The notes under the pieces: generated by a model
Told to the model about the DNA's origin: nothing
The model's input: the letters and a program-made list of their open reading frames with translations, nothing else
Database searches by the model: none
Shown here: positions 54,311-63,539 of the stretch, one piece after another
Position numbering within the stretch: position 1 is the stretch's first letter
Layout of the letters: every line of letters starts with the position of its first letter
Position numbers and translations under genes: made by a program
Assembly: GCA_023052935.1 (NCBI GenBank)
Contig: CM041295.1
Coordinates: forward strand, 166,613,366-166,677,365
DNA: 64,000 bases
From: Piezodorus guildinii
Taxonomy: Eukaryota; Arthropoda; Insecta; Hemiptera; Pentatomidae
Reading direction: 5' to 3'

Positions 54311-54679
54311 ACATAATTAAAATAACGCTTATTTTTAATTGTGTGTTTTTAATTTATGACCGCACCCCCAACCATCTTCCTCATCTAATTTCTCTACGGT
54401 CAACAAAACTCCATCATTATGATATTCAGGAGAGTGATTATTACTTTCCAAATTTAGAATACTGTCAAAATGTTTTTTAAACTTATCCTATATTTCAATC
54501 AGATCTACTATTATATTGATATTTGTATTCTTAACATCATTCCTTACGGTTTCAAACTTTTTATACGATATGTTTATACTTTTGTACATCTCTCTTAGCT
54601 TATTTTCAATGATATGATTTTCTATTTATATTATTTTTGTTTTAAGTTAATAACAACTTTTTTTTTCTATTTGTTAGTT

Positions 54680-54895
54680 CACCCCTATCTTGAAGGCTAA
54701 ATAGGGGTTTCTCAGGCCAGAGGGAGAGGGTAGGGAATGATGCTGAGTCAAAATCCCCCAGGCAGCGAGACCCAAACTAGATATTATGTTATCTAGGTGT
54801 TTAGGTCATCTGTTTGCTGGGCAACATGGGTTCAGAGCAACAAGCTCAAAACCGTTAAGCCAACCCACCCACAAAAGATAATAACTGGTCAATCC
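54680..54895 (-). repeat. Possible tRNA-derived SINE, third family
   Basis: Read leftwards from 54895, a ttggcttaacggttttgagc A-box-like stretch is followed by a gaacccatg block and a body with aggggtgaactaac at its end. The boxes are weaker than in the other SINEs. It could also be another short repeat. Confidence 0.4.
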
Positions 54896-55261
54896 AGGGT
54901 TTGTTCTTTTTACTTTAGATTTTCTCAAGAAAAAATTATTGACCTATTTAAAATAATCCCTGATCCCTTCTCATGACTTTTTTACAGCTTCACATTACTT
55001 ATCTAAAGATTCAAATATATTTTTTACTTTAATCACAAATTGATTTCTGATTCTAGGGTTTTTTAATTTCTCTTTTTAGTATTAAGGTTTTTTGTCAAAG
55101 TGTCGATTACTAATCCATGATCTGCCCCATGATAAGATCTCACATTAATCATGCTATTTTGCCATCTGTGTAGTACTAAGACATGATTAATTTAATTCTG
55201 AGTTAGAGCTTAATAAATCAAAACATAAAACATAAATAAATCAATACAAGGAAAAATTAAC

Positions 55262-55348
55262 CTTTTCGCATTAGCAAAAGCTGATAATGACAGGTCAAGA
55301 TCTACTTCAATGAATTCCTGGTCCACAGTTGATTCAGCAAAGGGATCA
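55262..55348 (-). CDS. NEMF: NEMF exon C (short linker exon)
   Basis: Acceptor TTTTAG precedes 55348 and donor GTTAAT follows 55262. It has one base, 28 codons and two bases. The first base completes the Ser of the LSDP motif with exon B. The peptide DPFAESTVDQEFIEVDLDLS, LSAFANAK matches the V.VDL.LSA.ANA(K/R) segment of NEMF, and the split Arg codon leads to RYYDDKK in exon D. Only 87 bp long, it is easily missed by gene finders. Confidence 0.95.
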
Positions 55349-56490
55349 CTAAAATCAAAAATTAAAATATATTATTGCATTAAATTTACAAAAATAAGAG
55401 AAAGAATGGCACTGTAATGCAACAAACAGTTTTCACAAAATAATAATCTTTATAAAATTAAAGATAGGATGGAAGAAAATTATGCTTGATTTAATATCAA
55501 AATATAATAATCAATCTTAATCCTTTACAGACCGACCAAAAAAAAAATGTAATCAGTTGACTTTATTTTTTATGTGTTCACTCAAAGTTAATGCTCCATT
55601 CTGGAACCAATGTCTATGATCATTTTTTCAATCCATAACAGTTCCAAATAATTTTGTCAGGATCTGATGAAAACTTAAGGAGATAGAGTATTGAAAACAT
55701 ATATTTGATCATGGAATTATACCTGATATAATATAAAACAGCAACAAAATGTTGAGAAAACTTAAAATACTTAGAGCTCAAAATGCAAACAGCTGCTTAC
55801 TCTTCACCCTCTTGTAGTATGTGGTAGAAAAAACAAAAAAAATCCAAATGTGTCTTATGAATCTTTTTCATTAGTTTCCAGGTCAAATAAAACAGTAGTA
55901 ATAGTTATTTTGATAATATATTAGTTTAGGGGTAGTAGCAAAAAAATATTTATTATTTAAAATAAATCCTGAAAGGAATTTCTCAACACTTCTCAGGGTT
56001 TCATTTCTTTTTCATTCTTGTATTTATTTTTAAATATGTTAATTTATAAGTGTGTTTGTTTTCAAATGATTTTTTGTAAATATGGGAGCAGGCACAATTG
56101 TAAGAGCAGGAGCACAAATCTAGATACTATATTATGTATTATGAAGTATATTACATAAGCTAAGTGCTCCTTTAACCTCCACCTATTAAACAATCCAAAT
56201 TCCATAGTAAACCTTTTCCTGATATTTCTATTCATCACATCACATAATTAATGCCCTTTTAACTTGCAATGTTAATAAACGATCCCTCACAGCACATTAT
56301 TATGAAGAATTCCTAGACCACTTCCTACATTACTTTTATCAGATAATCGCTGTATCTGAAACCTGAATATAAATATTCACTCTTTCTTCTTCCTGTTAAT
56401 CATAGTGTACCAACCCCCTTATGTTTAATTTAAATTTTCTCTTTTTACTTATATCCCTCTATTTAATTATTTAACTATTTCTAGAGATGT
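55349..56490. other. Non-coding intron sequence
   Basis: AT-rich intron between NEMF exons B and C. No element or gene recognised before the LINE at 56500. Confidence 0.5.
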
Positions 56491-56499
56491 TAATAACAA

Positions 56500-57550
56500 T
56501 TTACGGGCCTATTCATAGATGCACAAGGCTGGAAGATGACTATCAAGCGTTTAGGGCACTCCGTAACTTTACACAAACAGCAGTTAGGCAAGGGAAATCA
56601 CAACAATTTTTATTTCTCTGATATATCTCCGACTGACCTTATCACCTCCGTAATGAAATCCCACACCAACTCCATAGGTTTTGATGGAATCCCAGTCAAA
56701 CTGTAAAAACTATGTCTCCCAGAAATCCTGCCAGACCTCCTATTTATCTATAATTTTTCTCTCCAAAACTAAGTGTTCCCTACCTCTTGTAAAAAAGCCA
56801 TAGTCCATCCTATTAACAAGAGCCCCAACCCTAAACCCCTAAAGATTACTGCCCGATTTTCACCTGGTACAACTTATCCAAACCATTATAAAGAATAGTA
56901 CAATCACAGATTTCTAATTTCCTTGAAGAATCCAAATTACTCAATCCTCTAAAATCAGGTTTCCGAGCTTTTCTACTTTATCAGCACTGGCAAAAATTAC
57001 AAATGATATGCATACCGCAATGGACAACAAAGACCTAACAATACTCATTCTCCTTGACTTTTCTAAAGCATTTGATTCTCTGAAAAATTAAATCCTCTAT
57101 TCCAAATTAAAACATCTTTCCTTTTCCCATAGCTCTATTCTGCGGCTTTAATCTTTTCTTTCTGAGCGTACTCAAGCAGTTTATGTACCCAATGAACCTT
57201 TGTCTTCTTTCCTCACTCTTTCCTCAGGTGTAGCCCAAGGCTCTTACGAGCATTTCTTCTATACTTTTTACCTCCAATATAAATGACCTTCCTGAATCAA
57301 TCCATCACTGCTCCCACCACCTCTATGCAGACGACTTTCAGATTTATTTAACTTTTCCTCCTTCCGAATCATTAGTAGCATTTGCCAAAATTCAGGAAGA
57401 CCTAGATAGGATTTGTTCCTGGGCCAATCTGAACGAGTTAAGGCTAAACACTACAAAAACTCAGGCAATTATTACTGGATCCAATCCCCTCCTTAAATCT
57501 TTATCTTCTCTTCCTACATTACTCCTAAATTAACAACCCATCATGTTCAG
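56500..57550 (+). pseudogene. CR1/Jockey-like LINE reverse transcriptase remnant
   Basis: In several frames the plus strand gives a degraded KDYCPIF / NLSKP segment (near 56845), LNPLKSGFRA (about 56945), LTILILLDFSKAFDSL-like wording near 57040-57080, SSILFTSNINDLPESI (about 57258-57305), HHLYADDFQIYLTFPPSESL (catalytic DD, about 57315-57372) and WANLNELRLNTTKTQAIITGSN. It is the same broad family as the split copy at 38620-42500. Many frameshifts inactivate it. Confidence 0.82.
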
Positions 57551-57842
57551 TTCCTACGAGGCCTTGACCCGTTAATGGGTTGTTGCACCAGCCATATATA
57601 CGTATGTATATAACTGGACTCCTCGTTCTTGGATCCGACCTTCACTCATAGAACACCAAAACCCAACTAATCAATATTTATACTCAGTCACATAGAACTA
57701 CATCCTTTTACAAACCTATTTGAATCATTGATTTTGTTTTAAGGGAACTTACCTAGAATATAGAAATTTTTTTCATTTAGGTTCAAAAGATAGTATAATA
57801 AAGACCTATAATAATTTACCTAAGGTAATAAATATAATTTAC

Positions 57843-58129
57843 CTTAACCGCATAGATATTTGATTGATTTCCAACTTAATAGAAGATATTAAAGAGGCAA
57901 CTGAGTCATTACAACGAGTTGCTTCATCAACTAGATCTTTTATACTCCGCCAAGGCATTTGTGATGCTATAGCAGACCTTAAAATATTTATAGCTTGGTT
58001 AACTATAGTAGCATTGCTCATAATAAGTTCTGCCTTCTTTTTGTTATATTGTTGTTTTGAAGATAATTCTTCCAGTCTTGAAGATTGGTCTTCACGGATT
58101 TTATTTACTTTCTTCATTGCTTCTTTTTC
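57843..58129 (-). CDS. NEMF: NEMF exon B (first coiled-coil helix and HhH-like segment)
   Basis: Acceptor TTTTCAG precedes 58129 and donor GTAAAT follows 57843. The exon starts in phase 0 and has 95 codons plus two bases. The peptide EKEAMKKVNKIREDQSSRLE, then KKAELIMSNATIVNQAINIL, RSAIASQMPWRSIKDLVDEA, NDSVASLISSIKLEINQISM matches animal NEMF (EK.ALKK...R.DQ..RL..L, the IA.Q..W..I..LV.EA segment, and SLI..LKL..N.I.). This covers the first coiled-coil arm and the following helix-hairpin region. Confidence 0.97.
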
Positions 58130-58133
58130 CTGA

Positions 58134-58960
58134 AAAGATAGTAGTTTAAAGTTAACCTTAGTTACTTTAAAAAAAATGTTTAAATAAATAGTAGTAGTAG
58201 ATCAGCTTCTAATTCTCTCAAATAACAATACAATCAGGTGATTTGATTCTGATAGAAGGAAAAATTGAAGGAATTTTCAGATAATACCTAGGGAAAGGTC
58301 AGATTAAGAAAACTATATTTTCAATTCAAAGTTTAGAGCTAAGCAACATTCCATAAGTGTGACAAATTCAATCTCATAATACTTGTAAAAAGCGATAAGA
58401 AGACTAATGAAAATAGAACAGCATTGCTGATATTCATAAGAAGTATAATTAATATACCATAGTTAAACATTACTTCATCCCCATTTCTTAAACATAATTT
58501 CAAAACAAAGCTATAAAAAACTAATTATTCCCAGAAATTTTTGTAGATTTGGAAGATTTTATGTTGCATTATTAGATCATGTGGCTGAATGATGTCATCA
58601 TTGACATGGACAGTCTATCTAAATTTTAACTGATTAATAGGAAAATTTTTAAATTAATCCATTTTAGAATTTAGATGCTACCTACCAAAAAAAAAATAGT
58701 TTTAATAAAGAAAAATTACTAAGATACTAGCATAGGAAGTCCATGAGGTGTCCAACAGATTTGGATCAAACACTAAAGGAAGATATTACTGGTTGTGGTA
58801 TAGAATAACAATGAAATAGTCTTAACTATTCATGGAGACCTGTTTCAATAAACATGGTAGACCAACAAAGTTTCAACAGTTAAGATGAAATTCGTAATAC
58901 AATATTTTGTCTTAAAGCAACTTCACTCTACTTCTTTTTTTTCTTTCTTTTTTTATTACT
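58134..58960. other. Non-coding intron sequence
   Basis: Between NEMF exons A and B. No coding or repeat signal supported in this part. Confidence 0.5.
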
Positions 58961-58964
58961 TATT

Positions 58965-59035
58965 CTTAGAATAATGACTGCCACCCGGACTAATTCCTTC
59001 TAGTAATTCTCAACGGTCAACTAATTTTATCCACT
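58965..59035 (-). repeat. Fragment sharing the palindrome of the element at 44548
   Basis: The sequence gactgccacccggactaatt, then ccttctagtaattctcaacggtcaacta is the complement of 44725-44775. Outside this block similarity stops. It may be the solitary end of the same element family. Confidence 0.65.
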
Positions 59036-59158
59036 ACTCTTAGAAATGATAAATAATAATAATAAAAAAGTGATACCTCAAAAGAAATCAAGCAAGGAAG
59101 CTATGAAATATGAAGAAACAAATTATATCTAAGGTGTAGATTCTTTTAGGTGAAGGTC

Positions 59159-59418
59159 AAATTTTTTATAAAAAAATTGGAGGCTGATGTCTACTTCACC
59201 ACTACTTTATTGAAAAAAAAATATTCGCACTACGTTTCGGCTAACAATGCCATCTTCTGGTGCAGTGGAACAACTTAGATTTAGTGTGGGTAGCTGCTTC
59301 CTAGTCAAAACCACATGACCAAATCACTTTTGTTAGCCGAAACGTAGTGCGAATATTTTTTTTTCAATAAAATAGTGGTGAAGTAGACATCAGCCTCCAA
59401 TTTTTTTATAAGAAACAA
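59159..59418. mobile_element. Short Penelope-derived palindrome (PLE-5)
   Basis: Inverted copies at about 59159-59250 and 59327-59418 (ttggaggctgatgtctactt and complement at the ends; gcactacgtttcggctaaca and complement inside) enclose about 75 bp. The layout is the same as in the larger palindromes at 43084 and 53713: outer flank, 3' half of a hammerhead, inner sequence. Only the left arm keeps the full hammerhead layout. Confidence 0.75.
59227..59263 (-). ncRNA. Variant hammerhead-like motif (PLE-5)
   Basis: On the minus strand, stem I GCAC / GTGC (4 bp) encloses CAGAAGA, TGGC-attgtta-GCC, GAAAC and GTA. All pairings hold, but the U of the CTGATGA-type box is A. The U4 position is part of the universal core, so this copy may be inactive, or the true family core may read CTGAAGA. 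Confidence 0.55.
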
Positions 59419-59526
59419 ATTAATGAATTTAATCTCATGGCACATTCTGAATGCTTTTAGTTTATAAGGAGTATTCACATCAATTCGAAAATTAAGGCAC
59501 TCCAATGTTTACAACATGTAGATAAT

Positions 59527-59543
59527 AAATATATATATATATA

Positions 59544-59603
<60 letters not shown>

Positions 59604-59725
59604 TGAAAATCAATCGGGTAATTGGCCTATACAAAATACATTTATATAGACCTATTACCAGATTGATTTTCATAAAAAATGTATATATAAAAAGGTCAAT
59701 GAATTTAATTGTTGCATATATATAT

Positions 59726-59762
<37 letters not shown>
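59527..59762. repeat. Paired (TA)n and poly(T) tracts around a small inverted repeat
   Basis: (TA)n runs into about 30 T at 59569-59599, and again (TA)n into about 33 T at 59730-59760. Between them, ctattaccagattgatttt (about 59650-59670) is the inverse of aaaatcaatcgggtaattgg (about 59606-59628). The two halves look like inverted copies of one short element with simple-sequence ends. Confidence 0.75.
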
Positions 59763-59764
<2 letters not shown>

Positions 59765-59791
59765 AATACAACAAAAAACAATTCAACCTAC

Positions 59792-59980
59792 TTGTTCCAA
59801 TATCTTAAGTTCAATTTTCTGACTTTCCACTTTGGAAAAATATTCATCAACTGCTTCATTAAAACTTTCAAAGCATTTATTTTTAAATCTTCTATGCTGA
59901 ATAAACAAGCTTGGGCTGAACTCAAACATATGATGAGATTCATTCCCACTGACAACTTCTGTTTCATAAATAACATATCC
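59792..59980 (-). CDS. NEMF: NEMF exon A (end of NFACT-N region)
   Basis: Acceptor TTATAG precedes 59980 and donor GTAGG follows 59792. It is 189 bp, phase 0 to phase 0, and encodes 63 residues: GYVIYETEVVSGNESHHMFE, FSPSLFIQHRRFKNKCFESF, NEAVDEYFSKVESQKIELKI, LEQ. This fits the NEMF segment Y..F.P.LF.QH.......ES F..AVDE.YSK.E.QK.(D/E)LK. that precedes the coiled coil. The exons encoding the rest of NFACT-N, with the DxR motif needed for CAT tailing, are outside the window to the right. Confidence 0.93.
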
Positions 59981-59989
59981 CTATAACAA

Positions 59990-60560
59990 TACATTAAAAT
60001 GTTTGTTAGTTAATGAGAAATATGCTTAAGAACAAATAAATGTTTAAAACATTGAAATTACAGAAAAAAAAAATTACTAAACTACTCAAAAATATACAGC
60101 TATATGTTTTAACATGGAGAGATAAACAAGATAAGTAAAAGTAACATGAATCTTTTTTGCTTTATTTTTAGCGTGTAAAAAATATTCCTTGATGTACAAT
60201 ATCAGAAAATTAAAACATCCAGAATCATAAAATCTTGGCCTACCAAGACTCTGTTAGGTCAGAAGTACTAATAAATAGTTTTCTACCAGTATTAGTATTG
60301 CTTTGCTACCAGATGCTTCCCATCAATAATGTGAAATTCTGTACTACCTGTTACTTAAATCCTAGCCCAAACCATGGTAAAACTCCATTGCAGTGTTAAG
60401 ATCAATACACTGCCAATATCATTGAATTTCTAAACTGTCTAATAGGTATAAACCTTTTGCTGCCATTCTTTCCTTAGACCTCCCACTATACCAAATCTTG
60501 TCCTCTTTTAAGTTTGTAAAACTACACTTTGTGAAACAATCATTAGTCTAGGGGAAAAAT
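59990..60560. other. Non-coding intron sequence
   Basis: No gene or element recognised in the NEMF intron between exon A and the LINE at 60566. Confidence 0.5.
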
Positions 60561-60565
60561 GGGAG

Positions 60566-61447
60566 CTAAAAATATTGAAGTAAATGTAACGGTCTGTTAA
60601 GTGATAGGTGTTCTCTAATATACCTGTCCAAAATTTTTTCAAGAATTTTTATCAGGAAGGAGGACAGGCATATAGGTCTGAATGATTTAGGGTCCGTATA
60701 GGTACCTTTCCCAGGTTCGGGGATGTAGCAGAGTTTGGATTCCCTCCAACTAACTGGTACATATTTTAATGCTAAGCTACCTCTGAGTAGTAAGAGAAGG
60801 TATTGTTTGATAATTGAAAGGTCTTTCTGCAATAAAGCTGGAAAGATGCCATCAATGCCTGGAGACTTAAATGGAGCTAGTGATTCAATTGCCCATTCAA
60901 GCATGTTAGAGGTGATGATTCCTCTGGCCATATGCCAGGCCTCTTTGTTGGCTCGGTCAGTAGGGTAGACCACATCATTGTTGTCTAAGTTTATAGCCTT
61001 GCAGTTGGGAAAGTGTGATTCCGCAAGCATGAGTAGTGTTTCATATTCGTTTGTTGATTGTTTGTCATGAGTCTTAAGGGTTCCAAGTAACCCCTGGTCA
61101 TGTTGTTTAGATAGGATTTTCTTAACACGGCAAGCAGCCGGTAAATTGTCTATGTCACTGCAGAAGTTTCTCCATGCCTGTCGTTTAGTATGTCTGACAG
61201 ATTTATGATACTCAATTAAAGCTGCTTTATAAGTATCCCATCTGCCAGTTTTTTTGGCCGAATTTAAAAGTCTCCTGATGAGAACTCTTAGCCTTTTAAG
61301 GTCATTATTCCACCAAGGAGCCTTCCTATTATTCGTAGACCTCTTTATAGGGTTGCTTTCAAAGTAGGAATGCATCAGAGCATCAGTTAATGAGGAGTTG
61401 AGACATTCAAGATTCCATGGATTCTCAATCCTGGTAGGACAACTCTT
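60566..61447 (-). pseudogene. LINE 5' segment in inverted orientation
   Basis: A 269-codon open frame on the minus strand (from about 61375) encodes the linker and RT fingers: RKAPWWNNDLKRLRVLIRRL, HTKRQAWRNFCSDIDN, FKSPGIDGIFPALLQKDLSI, then FRPICLSSFLIKILEKILDR and REHLSLNRPLH. It ends just before the region that should connect to RT motif A. The continuation, LINE 3' sequence, lies on the plus strand from 61448. The two parts together form one element with an inverted 5' part. Confidence 0.9.
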
Positions 61448-63522
61448 TTATTGGATTCCTTTTCAGTACATTTAGCTGAGTCTGCCAAGAGTTGTCCTAC
61501 AAAGATTGAGACATCCCTGGAACAGAAAGACAAAATGATTGGCACCTTTATCGATATTGAAGGTGCTTTTGACCAAACACCCTATAACATTATCCTGGGT
61601 GCCCTGACTGACTGTGACATTGATCCTGTCATCAGAGGATGGATAATGGTTATGCTTGAAAGCAGAACCTTAGTATCAGTACTATCTAATACTATAATAA
61701 GGATCAAACCACATGGTGGCCGCCCTCAGGGTGGCGTTCTATCGCCTCTACTTTGGTCTTTGGTGATTGATCCGCTTATCAAGAAACTAAACTCCCAAGG
61801 CTTCTACACAGAAGGCTACGCATATGATGTCACAAATCTTATAGGAGGCAAATATCAATGCGTGATATCCTCCTTACTCAAACATGCTATCTGTATTCTT
61901 TGTGATTGGTGCAAATCTTCTAGACTTAACATCAATCCACATAAGATTAATGCCTGCACATTCACACACAAAAGAAAGGTAAATATGAACTTACCTAATA
62001 TAAATGGCACACAACTCACCAACTCAAATGAAATAAAGCACTTAGGGGTCATTCTTGACCACAAATTGCAGTGGGACATTCATATCTCTTACATTGCTGG
62101 TAAAGCTTTAAATTGCCTTTGTATGCGTGTAAAAACGCTATTAATAATGTTTGGGGACTCAAACCCCAAATCGTCTATTGGCTTTACATAACGGCCATTA
62201 GACCAATGCTCACATACTCCTCCATTATATGGTGGTACAGGGCTCACATGGGGAACAATAAAAACGTACTTTGTAAATTGCAAAGGCTTACTTGCCTTAT
62301 GATAACTGGGGCAATTAAGACTACTCCAACAGCTGCGATGTAGACAATGCTGAAAATCATGCCTCTAAACTTGGAGGTGGAAGCGCAAGCGCTAAGAACT
62401 ATCTACCGCTTTACCAAATTAGGCAAGTGTTCCAATAAGTTTATCTATCAAGGCCATTGCAACATACTGAGCAGGCTCGATGAAAACAATATCCTAGCTA
62501 TGCCCTCAGATTTACAAATCCAGAAGTTTATCAGTGCCAACTACAGAGTCACTATGGATACATCAAGGAAATACAGAGCCAATCATGGTATAAACTGCTA
62601 TACTGATGGCTCACTAATGGACAACGGCTCTGGTGCGGGGGTCTGGAGGAAAGACAAACCGAACTCTGGACCTATCATTCCACTAGGCAAACACACAACG
62701 GTTTTCCAAGCTGAACTTCTTGCTATTCTCCACTGTGCATCTGACTTATGTGCCGAGAATACTAGTGGCAAAAAGATAAGCATTTATACTGATAGTCAGG
62801 CTGCACTTGGGGCCTTGAACAATCGCACAACAATCTCAAAAGTCGTTGAGGCATGTAATCTGACCCTAAACAATCTTGCTAGGAACAATAGCGTTAGCAT
62901 TGAATGGGTACCTGGACATACTGGCTTCAGTGGGAATGAGAAAGCTGATGAACTAGCTAGGAAGGGATCCTCAACATTTCCCATCACACCAGAACCCCTA
63001 TGTGGAATCAGTTTAAGCTCTGCCTTTAGGACTATTAAACAAGCCTACTTAATCAAATTTTAACAACTCTGGTTAAATAAAGGACTTAATCACTCACTTA
63101 AATTTTTAGACGGTCCTAGTATTAGTAGAAGGAAATGCCTACTTGGTATGAGTAGGCCATGCCTAAAAACCATAACTGCTATCTACATAGGACACGAAAA
63201 ACTTAACTACCACATGTTCAAACTTGGTATCTCTAATACCCCTTTATGTAGACTATGTGGACAGGAAGATGAAACATCTTTCCACATAGTCTGCCACTGA
63301 GACAGGCTAGCAAAGTTAAGGTTCACTCTATTTGGTGAAGTCCTCTTAGAACACTCTATGAACAATAAACTAGTCAATCCAAATAGCCTTCTGAAGTTTG
63401 CTATTGCAACAAAATTCATGTTTCAAAACAACCACTTTTTGACTCTATGGGACAAAATAGACCGACTTGGTCGCGGTCCTAAGCCCATGCCAGCTTAAAA
63501 AAAAAAAAAAAAAAAAAAAAAA
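61448..63522 (+). pseudogene. LINE 3' segment: RT, RNase H, zinc knuckle, poly(A)
   Basis: The plus strand gives KIETSLEQKDKMIGTFIDIE, GAFDQTPYN (motif A), GGRPQGGVLSPLLWSLVIDP (motif B), YAYDVTNLIGG (a degraded YADD), HLGVILDHKLQWD and a frameshift near 62150. The RNase H domain then follows: CYTDGSLMDNGSGAGV, FQAELLAILHCA, IYTDSQAALGAL and WVPGHTGFSGNEKADELA (catalytic D, E, D, D visible). A terminal zinc knuckle-like CRLCGQEDETSFHIVC precedes the stop at 63496 and about 26 bp of poly(A). RNase H and the C-terminal Cys-His motif suggest the I/LOA group. Confidence 0.92.
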
Positions 63523-63539
63523 ATATCAAAGAAAATCCT

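Larger units (their letters stand above)
53713..54433. mobile_element. Hammerhead-bearing palindromic repeat with target-site duplication (PLE-4)
   Basis: A near-perfect inverted repeat (arms about 53729-54046 and 54070-54387, about 320 bp each) has a small central loop. The direct repeat tgatattcaggaga at 53713-53726 and 54420-54433 flanks it, with 32 extra bases on the right side (54388-54419). Each arm carries a canonical hammerhead. There is no coding sequence. The structure is that of two Penelope-type pseudo-LTRs joined head to head, or a non-autonomous hammerhead-bearing retroelement. Confidence 0.88.
10521..59980 (-). other. NEMF: NEMF (Rqc2/Caliban) gene, ten internal exons; gene extends beyond both ends
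   Basis: Ten minus-strand exons, at 59792-59980, 57843-58129, 55262-55348, 46467-46663, 37763-37943, 32398-32591, 28984-29087, 23527-23638, 18184-18419 and 10521-10639, form one phase-consistent reading frame, apart from one missing base in the sixth. NEMF binds the 60S subunit with stalled peptidyl-tRNA, recruits the E3 ligase Listerin and directs C-terminal Ala/Thr tailing in ribosome-associated quality control. The exons visible encode about 565 residues of a protein of about 1,000-1,100 residues in other animals. Introns are 1.7-8.6 kb and packed with transposons. Promoter and both termini are outside the window. Confidence 0.93.

Noticed and set aside
59788..59994. 68-codon minus-strand frame starting MYCYRDMLFMKQ
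   Set aside because: It overlaps NEMF exon A in another frame. The exon A frame encodes the conserved residues.
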